From NCBI GenBank assembly GCA_002205125.1, contig NIOE01000003.1, forward strand, positions 186,001 through 250,000: a stretch of 64,000 bases of DNA, in the 5' to 3' direction. The notes under the pieces are model-generated. The model saw only the letters and a program-made list of their open reading frames with translations, did no database searches and was not told where the DNA came from. This stretch comes from Roseateles noduli. Its GTDB lineage: Bacteria; Pseudomonadota; Gammaproteobacteria; Burkholderiales; Burkholderiaceae_C. This document shows, one piece after another, positions 9,901 through 17,888 of this stretch (its first letter is position 1; the number at the start of each line of letters is the position of its first letter). The translations under genes were made by a program, and so were the position numbers.

Positions 9901-10228
9901 GGGCATCGGCGAGGGCGGCGAGTTCTACCGTCCGATGGCGGTGGCCATCATCGGCGGGACGATCACGTCGACCTTCCTGACGCTGCTGATGGTGCCGAGC
10001 TTCTACGACAGCATCGAGATCAAGCGCGACAGCTTCCTGGCGAAGTTCCACCGCCGCGAGGCGCGCTGGACGACCGCCGGCGCGCTGCTGGCGGGCATCG
10101 TCGAGTTCGTGCTCTTCCTGACCTTCGTGCGCTTCGTGTTCCGTCTGGTGATGCGCGGTTGGGGCATGGTCAGCGGCAAGCACCGCCGTCCGGTCGATCT
10201 GACGACCCACGGCGCAGGCGACGACTGA
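6995..10228 (+). CDS. RND efflux permease subunit (HAE-1 like)
   Basis: A 1077-residue proton-driven inner-membrane pump, AcrB/MexF-like. TM1 is at about 11-30, after MFLSNFSVKKPIA. The proton relay is intact: GVLIDDAIVVREN in TM4 carries the Asp pair and GLVAKNAILLLDAARQ in TM10 carries the Lys. The two large periplasmic loops lie between TM1-2 and TM7-8. After the normal last helix there is an extra stretch with a further hydrophobic segment (LLAGIVEFVLFLTFVRFVFR) and a basic tail, which is unusual. Substrates are unknown; no local regulator gene is seen. A terminator follows 54 bp after the stop. Confidence 0.96.
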   Translation: MFLSNFSVKKPIAMIVIIIGLMALGLLALSKLRVNERPDVDLPLLVVSISYPGASPETSEREIVNRIEKSLQSISGVNEVRSTSGEGSAQLLLFFNFDKNMIEAADEVRNAIAAVRHKLPTEMREPVLQRVDPSAQPIMQLALSSSSQSHAEISRMAEDQFADRFRAIPGAATVTVNGSLKRELSVLLNAQKLREFNVSVTEVVNALRMQNTTAPVGKVRGQLEDQSIRLLGRIESPADFNQIVVKRSGSELIRLGQVATVQDGFAEQTGLSVRNGHPNVGIMVTRSRDASTVSVAKEVRKLVEEIDKTLPKGTKLEVVQDGGQDAQDSLNNVIHALVFGAGLTIFVVYVFLNSWRSTMITALSLPTSVIAAFIAVWLCGFTLNFMSLLGLSLAIGVLIDDAIVVRENIVRHMERGADRRTAALKGTAEIGLAVAATTFSIVAVFIPVAFMPGVSGEWFRPFGLTVVASVLVSLFISFTLDPMLSAFWGDPPGHHEAPKTNWVSKKLHGFNEWFDRQADGYGHVIAWALHHRTWMAVFAVLSFVLAIFLQATLGGTSFLPASDSGTIAIEVRTPASSSLEYARLKMGAASALAREMPETVATNESVNASGGRVYVDLGKSTKRKRSAAEIAADLRTRVARLVGAEYVVLDDLNNGAQKPVQIRFSGADSRKLMEITTDYMEKLRRVPGAVDVGLSEQDPQNELQIELNRGLANTLGISVGDAANSLRVAFAGVEVGDWIDPSSETRDVAVRLAPEDRVDASNIERLPIAVTGAGVMVPLEQIATVTMGKGPAKIQHADGKRMIAVSANAHGRSPGEVTSDALKLAKSINFPPGYGIELAGAAKDQQEVFSAMGIALASGIGLMYLILVMQFGSFTAPLGVMLSLPLSLIGVVVALLLTKGTLNLMSFIGIIMLAGLVAKNAILLLDAARQEEAAGVPREEALMHAGRKRFRPILMTTFALIAGMLPVAVGIGEGGEFYRPMAVAIIGGTITSTFLTLLMVPSFYDSIEIKRDSFLAKFHRREARWTTAGALLAGIVEFVLFLTFVRFVFRLVMRGWGMVSGKHRRPVDLTTHGAGDD

Positions 10229-10281
10229 CGCGTAGTCCGGATGCAGCCGGTGATGGGTCGGCCCGTCACCGGAACAGAGCG

Positions 10282-10308
10282 AAAGGGCGCCTCATGGAGG
10301 CGCCCTTT
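10282..10308 (+). terminator. Rho-independent terminator after the RND operon
   Basis: An 11-bp perfect stem, AAAGGGCGCCT at 10282-10292 pairing with AGGCGCCCTTT at 10298-10308, with loop CATGG. The A/T ends of the stem make it work in either direction. It insulates the efflux operon from the toxin-antitoxin promoter just downstream. Confidence 0.85.
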
Positions 10309-10331
10309 GTCGTTCTGACACATGCTGCCGC

Positions 10332-10351
10332 TTATACCTGTTATGGTATAA
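10332..10351. promoter_or_regulatory. operator/promoter of the HigB/HigA-like module
   Basis: A perfect 7-bp inverted repeat, TTATACC at 10332-10338 and GGTATAA at 10345-10351, with a 6-bp spacer, ends 8 bp before the toxin ATG. It is markedly AT-rich against the surrounding GC-rich DNA and contains TATA-like -10 sequence. Antitoxins of this type bind such dyads to repress their own operon, so this is very likely the HigA binding site. Confidence 0.75.
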
Positions 10352-10359
10352 ATGATCCG

Positions 10360-10740
10360 ATGGTGGACAAAGGCGAAAAGCCATTGGCGTTCGTTGGCAG
10401 CAGCAAGCGCGACCTGATGGCGCTTCCGCTCGATGTCCGCAAGTTCTTCGGGCATGCACTGGACTTTGCACAACGAGGTGAGCAGCACGATGCCGCGAAG
10501 GTGCTCAAAGGATTCGGCGGGGCTGGCGTTCTTGAAGTCATCGAGGATGATGTCGGAGGAACCTTCCGTGCGGTCTATACGGTGCGATTCGCCGAAGCAG
10601 TGTTCGTCCTGCATTGCTTCCAGAAGAAGAGCAAGGCGGGGATCGCGACTCCGAGGGAGGACATGAACCTGATCCGGGAGCGACTGAAGATCGCCGAGGC
10701 CTACGTGAAGGAGATGCGAAATGGCAGCAAGAAAGCCTGA
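10360..10740 (+). CDS. RelE/HigB-like toxin (phage Gp49-like family)
   Basis: A 126-residue protein of the Gp49-like/HigB branch of RelE toxins, which cleave mRNA at the ribosome. Typical elements are DLMALPLDVRKFFGHALDFA near the start, the central strand pair VLEVIEDDVGGTFRAVYTVR, and VLHCFQKKSKAGIATPRED with the basic catalytic surface. The ATG at 10360 was chosen because it follows the palindromic promoter; an upstream in-frame ATG would read through the operator. The antitoxin start lies inside its last codons (20-bp overlap), so the two are translationally coupled. Confidence 0.88.
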   Translation: MVDKGEKPLAFVGSSKRDLMALPLDVRKFFGHALDFAQRGEQHDAAKVLKGFGGAGVLEVIEDDVGGTFRAVYTVRFAEAVFVLHCFQKKSKAGIATPREDMNLIRERLKIAEAYVKEMRNGSKKA

Positions 10741-11056
10741 CGTGCTGGATGTGGAGATGGGCTCCGGCAACGTGTTTGCCGACCTGGATCTACCAGACGC
10801 CGACAAGCTCAAGATCAAGTCCGGTCTGGTGCTGGAGATCACACGGGCGATGCGGCGCATCGGGCTGTCGCAGGTCGAGGCCGCCAAGCGAATGGGCATC
10901 TCGCAACCCAAGGTGTCCGGAATGCTGCGCGGCGACTTCACCAATCTGTCCGAGCGGAAGTTGATGGATTGCCTGAACCGCTTGGGTTACGACATCGAGA
11001 TCAAGGTCACGCCGACCCGCGAGCCTGTCGGTCATCTGGTGCTTGCCTTCGCCTGA
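10721..11056 (+). CDS. HigA-like XRE family antitoxin
   Basis: A 111-residue antitoxin with a helix-turn-helix at about residues 45-85 (GLSQVEAAKRMGISQPKVSG, then MLRGDFTNLSERKLMDCLNR). It neutralises the upstream HigB-like protein and represses the shared promoter through the 10332-10351 dyad (known for the family). The gene order is toxin first, as in higBA systems. It overlaps the toxin gene by 20 bp and is followed 20 bp later by a terminator, so the pair forms a compact self-contained module. Confidence 0.9.
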   Translation: MAARKPDVLDVEMGSGNVFADLDLPDADKLKIKSGLVLEITRAMRRIGLSQVEAAKRMGISQPKVSGMLRGDFTNLSERKLMDCLNRLGYDIEIKVTPTREPVGHLVLAFA

Positions 11057-11076
11057 TCGGCGTCGGCGTTGTGGAT

Positions 11077-11100
11077 GGGCGCCTCGATGAGGCGTCCTTT
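11077..11100 (+). terminator. terminator of the toxin-antitoxin operon
   Basis: GGGCGCCT at 11077-11084 pairs with AGGCGTCC at 11090-11097 (one G-U pair), loop CGATG, then TTT. It is nearly the same hairpin as the one at 10282-10308, so the toxin-antitoxin module is flanked by two related terminators. Confidence 0.75.
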
Positions 11101-11114
11101 CCGCATCTCGGCGA

Positions 11115-14100
11115 TCAGCCGCGCCGCAGGCGGCGCCACCAGCCGTCACCGGAGCTGCGCGACGTGCCGCTGCCGGGCCGGTCGTAGGCCCGGTCGGCAG
11201 GCGCGGACAGCTCCACCTCCGTGCCCGCGCCGGCGCGCGATGTGAGGCGATAAGCGATGCCTGCGAGTCCGGCGCGTTCGCGCATCCCGGACAGGCCCCA
11301 GTGGCCCGGGCGCCCGCCGCGCTCCTGCACCTCATCCGGCACACCCACGCCGTCGTCCCGCACGAGCAGGGCGAAGCCCGCGTCGTCGTAGCGGAGCGTG
11401 ACCTCGATGCGATCCGCCCGCGCATGCTGGAACGCGTTGAAGATCGCTTCGCGCGCGATCAGGCAGAAGGACGCCGACAGGGCCGGCGCCAGCGCGCGCG
11501 GCGTGCCTTCGACGTCCAGTGCGAAGGCCGCGCCGTGCGTGAGCGAGAGCTCGCGCCCGAGGCCCTCCAGCGTCTGCTCGAGCCGGTTGGCGTCCGGCGG
11601 CGGCAGGCGCAGGTCGGTGACGCGGTCGCGGCCTTCGATGAGCAGCGCATCCGCATCCGTCAGCACGCGTTCCATCGCCGCGCGTTCCGTTTCCGGAAGG
11701 CGGCGCGCGATCGCCTCGAAGCGCAGGATCAGGCCGTAGACGCCTTGCAGCAGCGTGTCGTGCAGGTCGCGTGCGATGCGCTCGCGTTCCTGCACGCGCG
11801 CGGCGAGGCGCTCCTGCTCGTGCAACCGGCGCTGGCGGGCGCGCAGTGCGGCGAGGGCGCCCAATGTCGCGAGCGCCACGAAGACGGCGGCCGCGCGGAA
11901 CCAGCCGGTCTGCGTCAAGGTCGGGGCGATGTCGAAGTGCAGCACGGCCGGCGTCGTGCTCCACGGGCCGCCGTCCTGCGAGGCCTCGACGTGGAAGTCG
12001 TAGCTGCCCGGGCCGAGATTGGTATAGAAGGCACGACGCCGCGTGCCGGCGTCGTGCCAGTCCCGGTCCTGTCCGATCAACCGGTACCGGAAGCGCGTCC
12101 GATCAGGCTGGGCCAGGCTGATCGCGGTGTAGGAGATCTCCAGGTCGCGCGTGCCCGGAGACAGTCGCAGGGCGTCTTGCGGCGCTGCGCGCACGACCGG
12201 CTCGCCGCCCACGAACAGCTGCTGCACGTCGACCGCGGGCGCCGGCGCCGGGTCCCTGGGCAGCCGCTCGGGATCGATGCGCACCAGGCCGTTGCTCAGC
12301 GTGAACCACAGCAGGCCGTCCGGCGTCCGGGCCGCCGTGCGCAGCGGCCAGGATTGCTCGGCACGCCCGGAAAGCCCGTCGTCAAGGCTGAAGCGGCGTC
12401 CGGTCGGACGACCGCCGCCGTCCGTCGCCGAGGCCAGGGCCCGACGCACCTCGTCGGGGTCGAGTCGCGTGATGCCCTTGGCCCCGTTCAGCCACAACAC
12501 GCCATCGGGGGTCTCGACGATGCCCGTCACGCCGTCCAGCGCATCGGGGTCGGCCAGCCGCAGGACCGGCAGACCGGGTGCGGACACGAGCTGCACGCCG
12601 CGCTCGCCGCCGATCCACAGGTGCTCGCCCTGCTGCGCGATGACCTTGATCGAACCGATCTTCAGGCCGTCGGCCGGCGTCAGGGCGATGGTGCGCCCGC
12701 CCTCGCGACGCAGGAGGGAGCCGTCGCCATAACCGACCCAGATCCGACCCTGCGCGTCCTTCCCGATCGCATTGGGTCCCTTGCTCGGAAAGCCCTCCGT
12801 GCCGAACAGCCGCGTGACCCGCCCGTCGGCGTATCGCATCAGGCCGTAGCGATTGCCGCAGAACCAGATCGCGCCGTCGGCGTCCTCCGTGATTTCGAAG
12901 ACCGCGGCCATCCAGGGCTGACCGTCGGGCGTCGGCAGCGGCACGAAGCGTCCGCCCTCCTGGCGCCACAGGCCCATGCGCCCGCCGACCCACAGCCGCC
13001 CGCCGCTGTCGACGAGGACGCTGGTGAAGGTCTCCATCCGCGGGTCGACGGGGAGGCTCTCGAACGTTGCGCCGCCCGGTGCGCGGTGCTGCAGCGAATT
13101 GCCTGAGGCGATCCAGAGGTCGCCGCGCCCGTCGGTGGACATGGCGATGCTGGTGTTGCGGGACGGCAGATCGACGCGGTCGACGGCGGCGCCCCGGAAG
13201 CGGTCGAGTCCGCCGTTGGTGCCGACCCAGACCGCGCCGTCGCGGTCCTGGAAGACGCGCATGACGAGCTCGCCGGACAGCCCCTTGTCGGTGCCGAAGA
13301 ACTGGCGGCTGGCCGCGGCCGCCGCCGGCGTGCCGGAGACGTCCATCCGGTTGATGCCGTCCAGCGCGCCGTACCAGAGCAGGCCCCGCCGGTCGAAGGC
13401 CGGCATGAAGAAGCTCTTGGGCACCGGGTAGGCCGAAGCGGTGGCAGACGCGGCAGATGCCGCGGGCTCGCCCGGCACCGGGAGGGGAGCGATGCCGCGG
13501 GTGGCGGGGGACATGTCGTTGGTCCAGGCGCGGCCGTCGGGAGCGATGACGAGCTGAGAGAAGCCGAGCCCCGGTTCGTCGGTGGCGACGAAACGCGTGC
13601 TTGCGGCTGCTTTCACGAACACCGCGCGGTCGGCGACGGCCCAGACGTTCCCGCGACCGTCGACGTCGACCTTCATCGTCAGCGGCGTCCGCCCGCTGCC
13701 GTCGTCATAGCCGGATTCCGGGCCGATCGTCGTCCACCGGCCGCCTTCGCGCCTGAGCAGCGATCGGCCGGTGGCGGCCCACAGCGTGCCGTCGGCCTCC
13801 TGCGCGAAGGCCCGGGTCGAGGCCACGAAGGGGCCGTCGGCGGGATCGACATGGAGGACTCGCCCATCGCGCACCAGGGCCGCGCCGCCGTCGAGCAGGC
13901 CGACCCACAGCGCGTTGTCCTTGGTCGCGAACAGCGACAGCACCTGGCGGCTGGGCAACGATGCGCCGGCGAGCGTGTCGAAACGCTCGAAGCGCACGCC
14001 GTCGAAGCGGAACAGCCCCGCGCCGGTGCCCAGCCACAGGTAGCCGTCGGTGGTCTGCGCGATCGCCATCACCGGGCCGGGCATGCCGTCCTTCAGCGTC

Positions 14101-14270
14101 CAGGACGTGTGCTGCAGGTGCGCGAGCGGCTGCTCGGAGGGCGTCGACGACTGCGCGTGCGCGGGCGTCGTCGTGAATGCCGTGAACGCCGTGAATGCCG
14201 CGGCGAAAGAGACGGCGAAGGCACGGGCGAGGGCGGGAGCGCCCCGCTGGACCCTCAGTGCGGGGCTCAG
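11115..14270 (-). CDS. two-component propeller sensor histidine kinase, non-canonical CTG start
   Basis: About 1051 residues. After a signal peptide ending in PAHA comes a long run of two-component propeller repeats (QTTDGYLWLGTGAGLFRFDG and similar, each with an aromatic-Gly core), then a Y_Y_Y domain, one membrane helix (WFRAAAVFVALATLGALAAL), a HisKA_3 dimerisation domain with the phospho-acceptor in ARDLHDTLLQGVYG, and a HATPase with DDGVGVPD and GHWGLSGMRERAGLAG. No ATG or GTG fits. The CTG at 14270 overlaps the upstream TGA as CTGA and gives a basic N-region; a second CTG is at 14258. No response regulator is adjacent. Confidence 0.85.
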   Translation of the reverse strand: MSPALRVQRGAPALARAFAVSFAAAFTAFTAFTTTPAHAQSSTPSEQPLAHLQHTSWTLKDGMPGPVMAIAQTTDGYLWLGTGAGLFRFDGVRFERFDTLAGASLPSRQVLSLFATKDNALWVGLLDGGAALVRDGRVLHVDPADGPFVASTRAFAQEADGTLWAATGRSLLRREGGRWTTIGPESGYDDGSGRTPLTMKVDVDGRGNVWAVADRAVFVKAAASTRFVATDEPGLGFSQLVIAPDGRAWTNDMSPATRGIAPLPVPGEPAASAASATASAYPVPKSFFMPAFDRRGLLWYGALDGINRMDVSGTPAAAAASRQFFGTDKGLSGELVMRVFQDRDGAVWVGTNGGLDRFRGAAVDRVDLPSRNTSIAMSTDGRGDLWIASGNSLQHRAPGGATFESLPVDPRMETFTSVLVDSGGRLWVGGRMGLWRQEGGRFVPLPTPDGQPWMAAVFEITEDADGAIWFCGNRYGLMRYADGRVTRLFGTEGFPSKGPNAIGKDAQGRIWVGYGDGSLLRREGGRTIALTPADGLKIGSIKVIAQQGEHLWIGGERGVQLVSAPGLPVLRLADPDALDGVTGIVETPDGVLWLNGAKGITRLDPDEVRRALASATDGGGRPTGRRFSLDDGLSGRAEQSWPLRTAARTPDGLLWFTLSNGLVRIDPERLPRDPAPAPAVDVQQLFVGGEPVVRAAPQDALRLSPGTRDLEISYTAISLAQPDRTRFRYRLIGQDRDWHDAGTRRRAFYTNLGPGSYDFHVEASQDGGPWSTTPAVLHFDIAPTLTQTGWFRAAAVFVALATLGALAALRARQRRLHEQERLAARVQERERIARDLHDTLLQGVYGLILRFEAIARRLPETERAAMERVLTDADALLIEGRDRVTDLRLPPPDANRLEQTLEGLGRELSLTHGAAFALDVEGTPRALAPALSASFCLIAREAIFNAFQHARADRIEVTLRYDDAGFALLVRDDGVGVPDEVQERGGRPGHWGLSGMRERAGLAGIAYRLTSRAGAGTEVELSAPADRAYDRPGSGTSRSSGDGWWRRLRRG

Positions 14271-15679
14271 ACCACCCGCCCCGGATTCAGCAGCCCGCGC
14301 GGATCCAGCGCCTGCTTGATCTGCCGCATCAGCTGCATCGCCACCGGGCTCTTGCGCTGCGCGAGCTCCTCGCGCTTGAGCTGTCCGATGCCGTGCTCGG
14401 CGGAGATGGATCCGCCATGAGCCGCCACCTGGTCGTAGACGACCTCGTTGACCTCGGCTTCGTGCTCGCGCAGGAAGTCGGCGGCCGCGACGCCTTCCGG
14501 CGCCTGCAGGTTGTAGTGGAGGTTGCCGTCGCCCAGGTGGCCGAAGTCCACCAGGCGCGAACCCGGGAAGCGCTCCGCCAGCAGCGCGTCGCAACGCTCG
14601 ACGAAATCCGGGATCCGCGACACCGGCAGCGCGATGTCGTGCTTGATGTTCAGGCCTTCCTCGCTCTGCGCCAGCGGGATGGATTCGCGCAGGTGCCACA
14701 TCGCCTGGCTCTGCGACAGGCTCTCCGCCACCGCCGCGTCGTCGATGGCGCCTCGCTCCAGCGCCTGTTCGAGCAGGCCTTCAAACTGCGTGCGGGCGTG
14801 TTCCTCGCCTTCGCTGTCCGAGAGCTCCAGCAGCACCGTCCACGGGCGCGGACCGAGCGGCTGCGGCAGCTGCGGGAAATGCTTGCGGACCAGCGCCAGC
14901 GACAGCGCGTTCATCACCTCGAAGCCGGTCAGCGCCGCGCCGCAGCGCGAGCGCGCCAGGTCCAGCAGCGTGACCGCGTCGCGCAGCGAGTCGCAGGCGG
15001 CCAGCGCCGTCATCCGCGCGCGCGGCAGCGGATGCAGCTTCAGCGTCGCCGCGGTGATCACGCCCAGCGTGCCCTCGGAGCCGATGAAGAGGTCGCGCAG
15101 GTCGTAGCCGGTGTTGTCCTTGCGCAGCCCGGACAGCCCGTCCCAGACCGTGCCGTCGGCCGTCACGACCTCCAGACCCAGGCACAACTCGCGCGCGTTG
15201 CCGTACCGCAGCACCTGCGTGCCGCCGGCGTTCGTGGCGAGGTTGCCGCCTATCGTGCAGCTGCCCTCGGCCGCGAGGCTGAGCGGGAACAGCCAGCCCG
15301 CCTCGCGCGCCGCCTGCTGGACGTTCTGCAACACGCAGCCGGCCTCGACGGTCATCGTCAGGTTCGAGGGATCGATCTGGCGGACGCGGTTCAGCCGTTG
15401 CAGGCTCAGCAGCAGTTGGGTGCCTGAATCATCTGGAACGCCGCCGCCGACCAGTCCCGTGTTGCCGCCCTGCGGCACCAGTGCCACGCCGTGTTCGCGC
15501 GCGAGCGTCACGACCGCGGCGACCTGCGCCGTGTCGGCCGGGCGGACCACCGCCAGCGCGCGTCCGACATAGCGCTTGCGCCAGTCGCGCTCGAAACCGG
15601 AGAGGTCGTGTTCGGCGGGCAGCAGCACATGGGCGTCGCCCAGCGCGGCGTGCAGGGCCTCGATCAGGGCGGCGCTCAT
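14267..15679 (-). CDS. FAD-linked oxidoreductase (D-lactate/D-2-hydroxyacid dehydrogenase-like)
   Basis: A 470-residue flavoprotein of the vanillyl-alcohol oxidase/GlcD superfamily. The FAD-binding domain has VPQGGNTGLVGGGVPDDSGT, the EGSCTIGGNLATNAGG segment and FIGSEGTLGVITAATLKLHP; the cap domain includes DFGHLGDGNLHYN, and the C-terminus has GSISAEHGIGQLKRE, as in D-2-hydroxyglutarate and D-lactate dehydrogenases. It probably oxidises a 2-hydroxyacid and passes electrons to the respiratory chain. Its start overlaps the DUF2069 stop by 4 bp (ATGA), and its TGA overlaps the likely CTG start of the kinase. Confidence 0.92.
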   Translation of the reverse strand: MSAALIEALHAALGDAHVLLPAEHDLSGFERDWRKRYVGRALAVVRPADTAQVAAVVTLAREHGVALVPQGGNTGLVGGGVPDDSGTQLLLSLQRLNRVRQIDPSNLTMTVEAGCVLQNVQQAAREAGWLFPLSLAAEGSCTIGGNLATNAGGTQVLRYGNARELCLGLEVVTADGTVWDGLSGLRKDNTGYDLRDLFIGSEGTLGVITAATLKLHPLPRARMTALAACDSLRDAVTLLDLARSRCGAALTGFEVMNALSLALVRKHFPQLPQPLGPRPWTVLLELSDSEGEEHARTQFEGLLEQALERGAIDDAAVAESLSQSQAMWHLRESIPLAQSEEGLNIKHDIALPVSRIPDFVERCDALLAERFPGSRLVDFGHLGDGNLHYNLQAPEGVAAADFLREHEAEVNEVVYDQVAAHGGSISAEHGIGQLKREELAQRKSPVAMQLMRQIKQALDPRGLLNPGRVV

Positions 15680-16191
15680 CGCTCGTCCTCCGACGTCGCG
15701 ACCTGCGGCGCCTCGTCGTCGTTCCGCGGCGTTTCCACCGTTGCGGCTTCCGCCGATCTCGCCTCGGCCAGCCGCTGCCGGATCTGCGCGGCGCAGGCGA
15801 CGAAGATCGTCACCGACAGCACCACCTCGACCCACGCGAGCGCCATGCCCAGGCCGCCTTCGGACGTGCCGCGCACCAGCCCCTCGGTGACGTAGAGCCA
15901 GATCATCAGGCTGACCCAGCGGTAGGTGTACATGCGGTAGCGCCACAGGCCGGGCAGCGGCAGCAGCAGCGGGAGCGCCTTGATCGCGAGCGTGCCGCGC
16001 CCGGTCGGGGCGAGCCAGAGCTCCCAGGCCAGGCAGACCACGGCCAGCGCCAGCGTGGCGTAGAACGCGACCTGCCGGCTGCCGCGTTCGCGCGCGGTGG
16101 GCGCCGAACGTGTCGTCGGCGCGATGGGCGGCGCGGTGGTCGGCGAGGCCGGCGCGGAGCTCGTCGAAGGGGCGGCGGCTAGGCTTGACAT
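15676..16191 (-). CDS. DUF2069 membrane protein
   Basis: A 171-residue protein (start at 16191; in-frame ATGs at 16200, 16203 and 16212 are alternatives) with four membrane helices between about residues 40 and 140. The family signature LWRYRMYTYRWVSLMIWLYV followed by TEGLVRG is clear. The N-terminal 30 residues are Ala/Ser/Pro/Thr-rich and the tail is acidic. Function is unknown for the family. It is the first gene of a coupled operon with the FAD oxidoreductase and the propeller kinase, and is divergent from the YihY-like gene, whose ATG lies 19 bp away. Confidence 0.85.
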   Translation of the reverse strand: MSSLAAAPSTSSAPASPTTAPPIAPTTRSAPTARERGSRQVAFYATLALAVVCLAWELWLAPTGRGTLAIKALPLLLPLPGLWRYRMYTYRWVSLMIWLYVTEGLVRGTSEGGLGMALAWVEVVLSVTIFVACAAQIRQRLAEARSAEAATVETPRNDDEAPQVATSEDER

Positions 16192-16210
16192 GGCTGGCAT
16201 CATAGCCAGC

Positions 16211-17584
16211 ATGATCAGTGAAGTTCAGGCGCAGACGCAGAGCTGGCGCGAGGGAATCCGGGAGCTCGGACGCGAGCTGTTGACGTGGCCGTATGCGCGC
16301 ACGCTGCGCCTGTTCGTGCAGCGCTTCCGCGAGGAGCGCCTGGGCCTGACGGCGGGCAGCCTGACCTTCACGACGCTGATCTCGCTGGTGCCGCTGCTGA
16401 CCGTCGCGCTGGCGCTGTTCACCGCGTTCCCGATGTTCTCCAGCTTCCAGTCGGCGCTGGAGAAGTACTTCCTCAAGTCGCTGATCCCGGACAACATCGC
16501 GCGCCCGGTGCTGATGTCGCTGACGCAGTTCGCCGCGAAGGCGAACCGGCTCGGCGTGGTCGGCCTGATCGTGCTGGCGGTGACGGCGCTGTCGCTGATG
16601 CTGACGATCGACCGCACGCTCAACCAGATCTGGCGCGTCCAGCGGCCGCGGCCGATCGCGCAGCGCGTGCTGGTGTACTGGGCGGCGCTGACGCTGGGTC
16701 CGCTGCTGCTGGGCGGCAGCCTGACGGTGACCAGCCTGCTGATCTCGGCCAGCCAGAACCTGGTCGACAACATGCCGCGCGGGCTCGTCGTGCTGCTCAA
16801 CAGCGTGGACCTGCTGGTGCTCTGGGCCGCGATCGCGGGGCTGTTCCACTACGTGCCCAACACCGACGTGCGCTGGCGCCATGCGCTCACCGGCGCCGCC
16901 TTTGTCGCCGTGGCCTTCCACCTGGCCAAGCTGGCGCTGGCCTGGTACGTGAAGCAGGTGCCGACCTATTCGACGCTCTACGGTGCGTTCGCGGCGGTGC
17001 CCATCTTCCTGATCTGGATCTATGTCGGCTGGTCGATCGTGCTGCTCGGCGCCATCCTGGCGGCGAACGCGCCGGCCCTGGCCGGCGGCGTCAGCGTGCG
17101 CGGCAACAAGCCCGGCATGCAGATGGCGCTGGCGCTGGACGTGATCCGCGAGCTGGACACGGCGCGGCTCGGCGGTGAATCCGGCCTGTCGATGATCGGC
17201 CTGTCGCAGCGGATGTCGGTCGACCCGCTGCAGCTGGAGCCGGTGATCCAGCATCTGCAGAAGCTGGACTGGATCGGGCGCCTGGAAGAGGAGGGCGCGC
17301 AGCGCCTGGTGCTGCTGTGCGATCCCGCGTCCACGATCGCGGCGCCGCTGATCCGCGCGCTGCTGGCGGACCGCCAGCCCGGGCTGTCGGAACTGTGGGA
17401 GAAGGCCGGCTGGGAGCAGACGACGGTGGGCGTGCTGATCGGGCACGTGGCGCCCGATGCGATCGCATCGTCCGTCTCGTCCGCCGCACCTGGCGCCTCA
17501 GGCGCGATCGGCGGAGTTGCCGGAGCTACGGTCGCGCTGACGTCGGCGGCGTCCTCGACGGCGTCCGCTAGCGCAGGTACATGA
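16211..17584 (+). CDS. YihY/BrkB (UPF0761) family membrane protein
   Basis: A 457-residue inner-membrane protein with six helices in the first 290 residues. Family signatures are LTAGSLTFTTLISLVPLLTV, RTLNQIWRVQRPRP, DVRWRHALTGAAFVAVAFHL and YSTLYGAFAAVPIFLIWIYV. The cytoplasmic C-terminal third resembles a winged-helix region (LGGESGLSMIGLSQRM, then DPLQLEPVIQHLQ) and ends in an Ala/Ser/Thr-rich tail. The old name RNase BN for this family is wrong; its role is unknown. The ATG at 16211 is preferred over upstream in-frame codons, which would run into the divergent DUF2069 gene. Confidence 0.9.
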   Translation: MISEVQAQTQSWREGIRELGRELLTWPYARTLRLFVQRFREERLGLTAGSLTFTTLISLVPLLTVALALFTAFPMFSSFQSALEKYFLKSLIPDNIARPVLMSLTQFAAKANRLGVVGLIVLAVTALSLMLTIDRTLNQIWRVQRPRPIAQRVLVYWAALTLGPLLLGGSLTVTSLLISASQNLVDNMPRGLVVLLNSVDLLVLWAAIAGLFHYVPNTDVRWRHALTGAAFVAVAFHLAKLALAWYVKQVPTYSTLYGAFAAVPIFLIWIYVGWSIVLLGAILAANAPALAGGVSVRGNKPGMQMALALDVIRELDTARLGGESGLSMIGLSQRMSVDPLQLEPVIQHLQKLDWIGRLEEEGAQRLVLLCDPASTIAAPLIRALLADRQPGLSELWEKAGWEQTTVGVLIGHVAPDAIASSVSSAAPGASGAIGGVAGATVALTSAASSTASASAGT

Positions 17585-17888
17585 CGGCCGCGCCGCCGAT
17601 CACGGCCAGCAGCGCCGCCACCGAATAGAGCGCGCGCCGGTACGGCGGCTTGGGCCGCGTCGCGCCGGTGGGTTTCATGCCGTACTTCGGCGTTGCGCCC
17701 AGCGGCAGGGCTGCCTTGTCGATCAGGGGGGTGGAGCGGTGCTCGCGCGCTCTCTGCTCGGCCACGCGCAGGCGCGCGGATCCATCCAGCAGCTGGAGCT
17801 GCTTCGCCTGGGTTTCGGTGTCGATCGTGGCGGGCTGGGTCGGGGTGGGGATGTGGGGATGCTTGTCTGAAAACGAGCGTTGCTGCAT
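17568..17888 (-). CDS. small protein with C-terminal membrane anchor
   Basis: A 106-residue protein with a polar N-terminal region (QTEQAKQLQL-like helix at about 28-50) and a single C-terminal hydrophobic helix, YSVAALLAVIGGAAVMYLR, after a basic PPYRRAL stretch, which suggests a tail-anchored or single-pass inner-membrane protein. It converges on and overlaps the YihY-like gene by 17 bp. I do not recognise a family. Codon use fits the neighbourhood, so a real gene is likely. Confidence 0.6.
   Translation of the reverse strand: MQQRSFSDKHPHIPTPTQPATIDTETQAKQLQLLDGSARLRVAEQRAREHRSTPLIDKAALPLGATPKYGMKPTGATRPKPPYRRALYSVAALLAVIGGAAVMYLR

Noticed and set aside
6791-10210. 1139-codon minus-strand open frame opposite the RND permease
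   Set aside because: Its His/Arg/Gln-rich text is the mirror of high-GC codons; the plus strand encodes a complete RND pump with all key residues.
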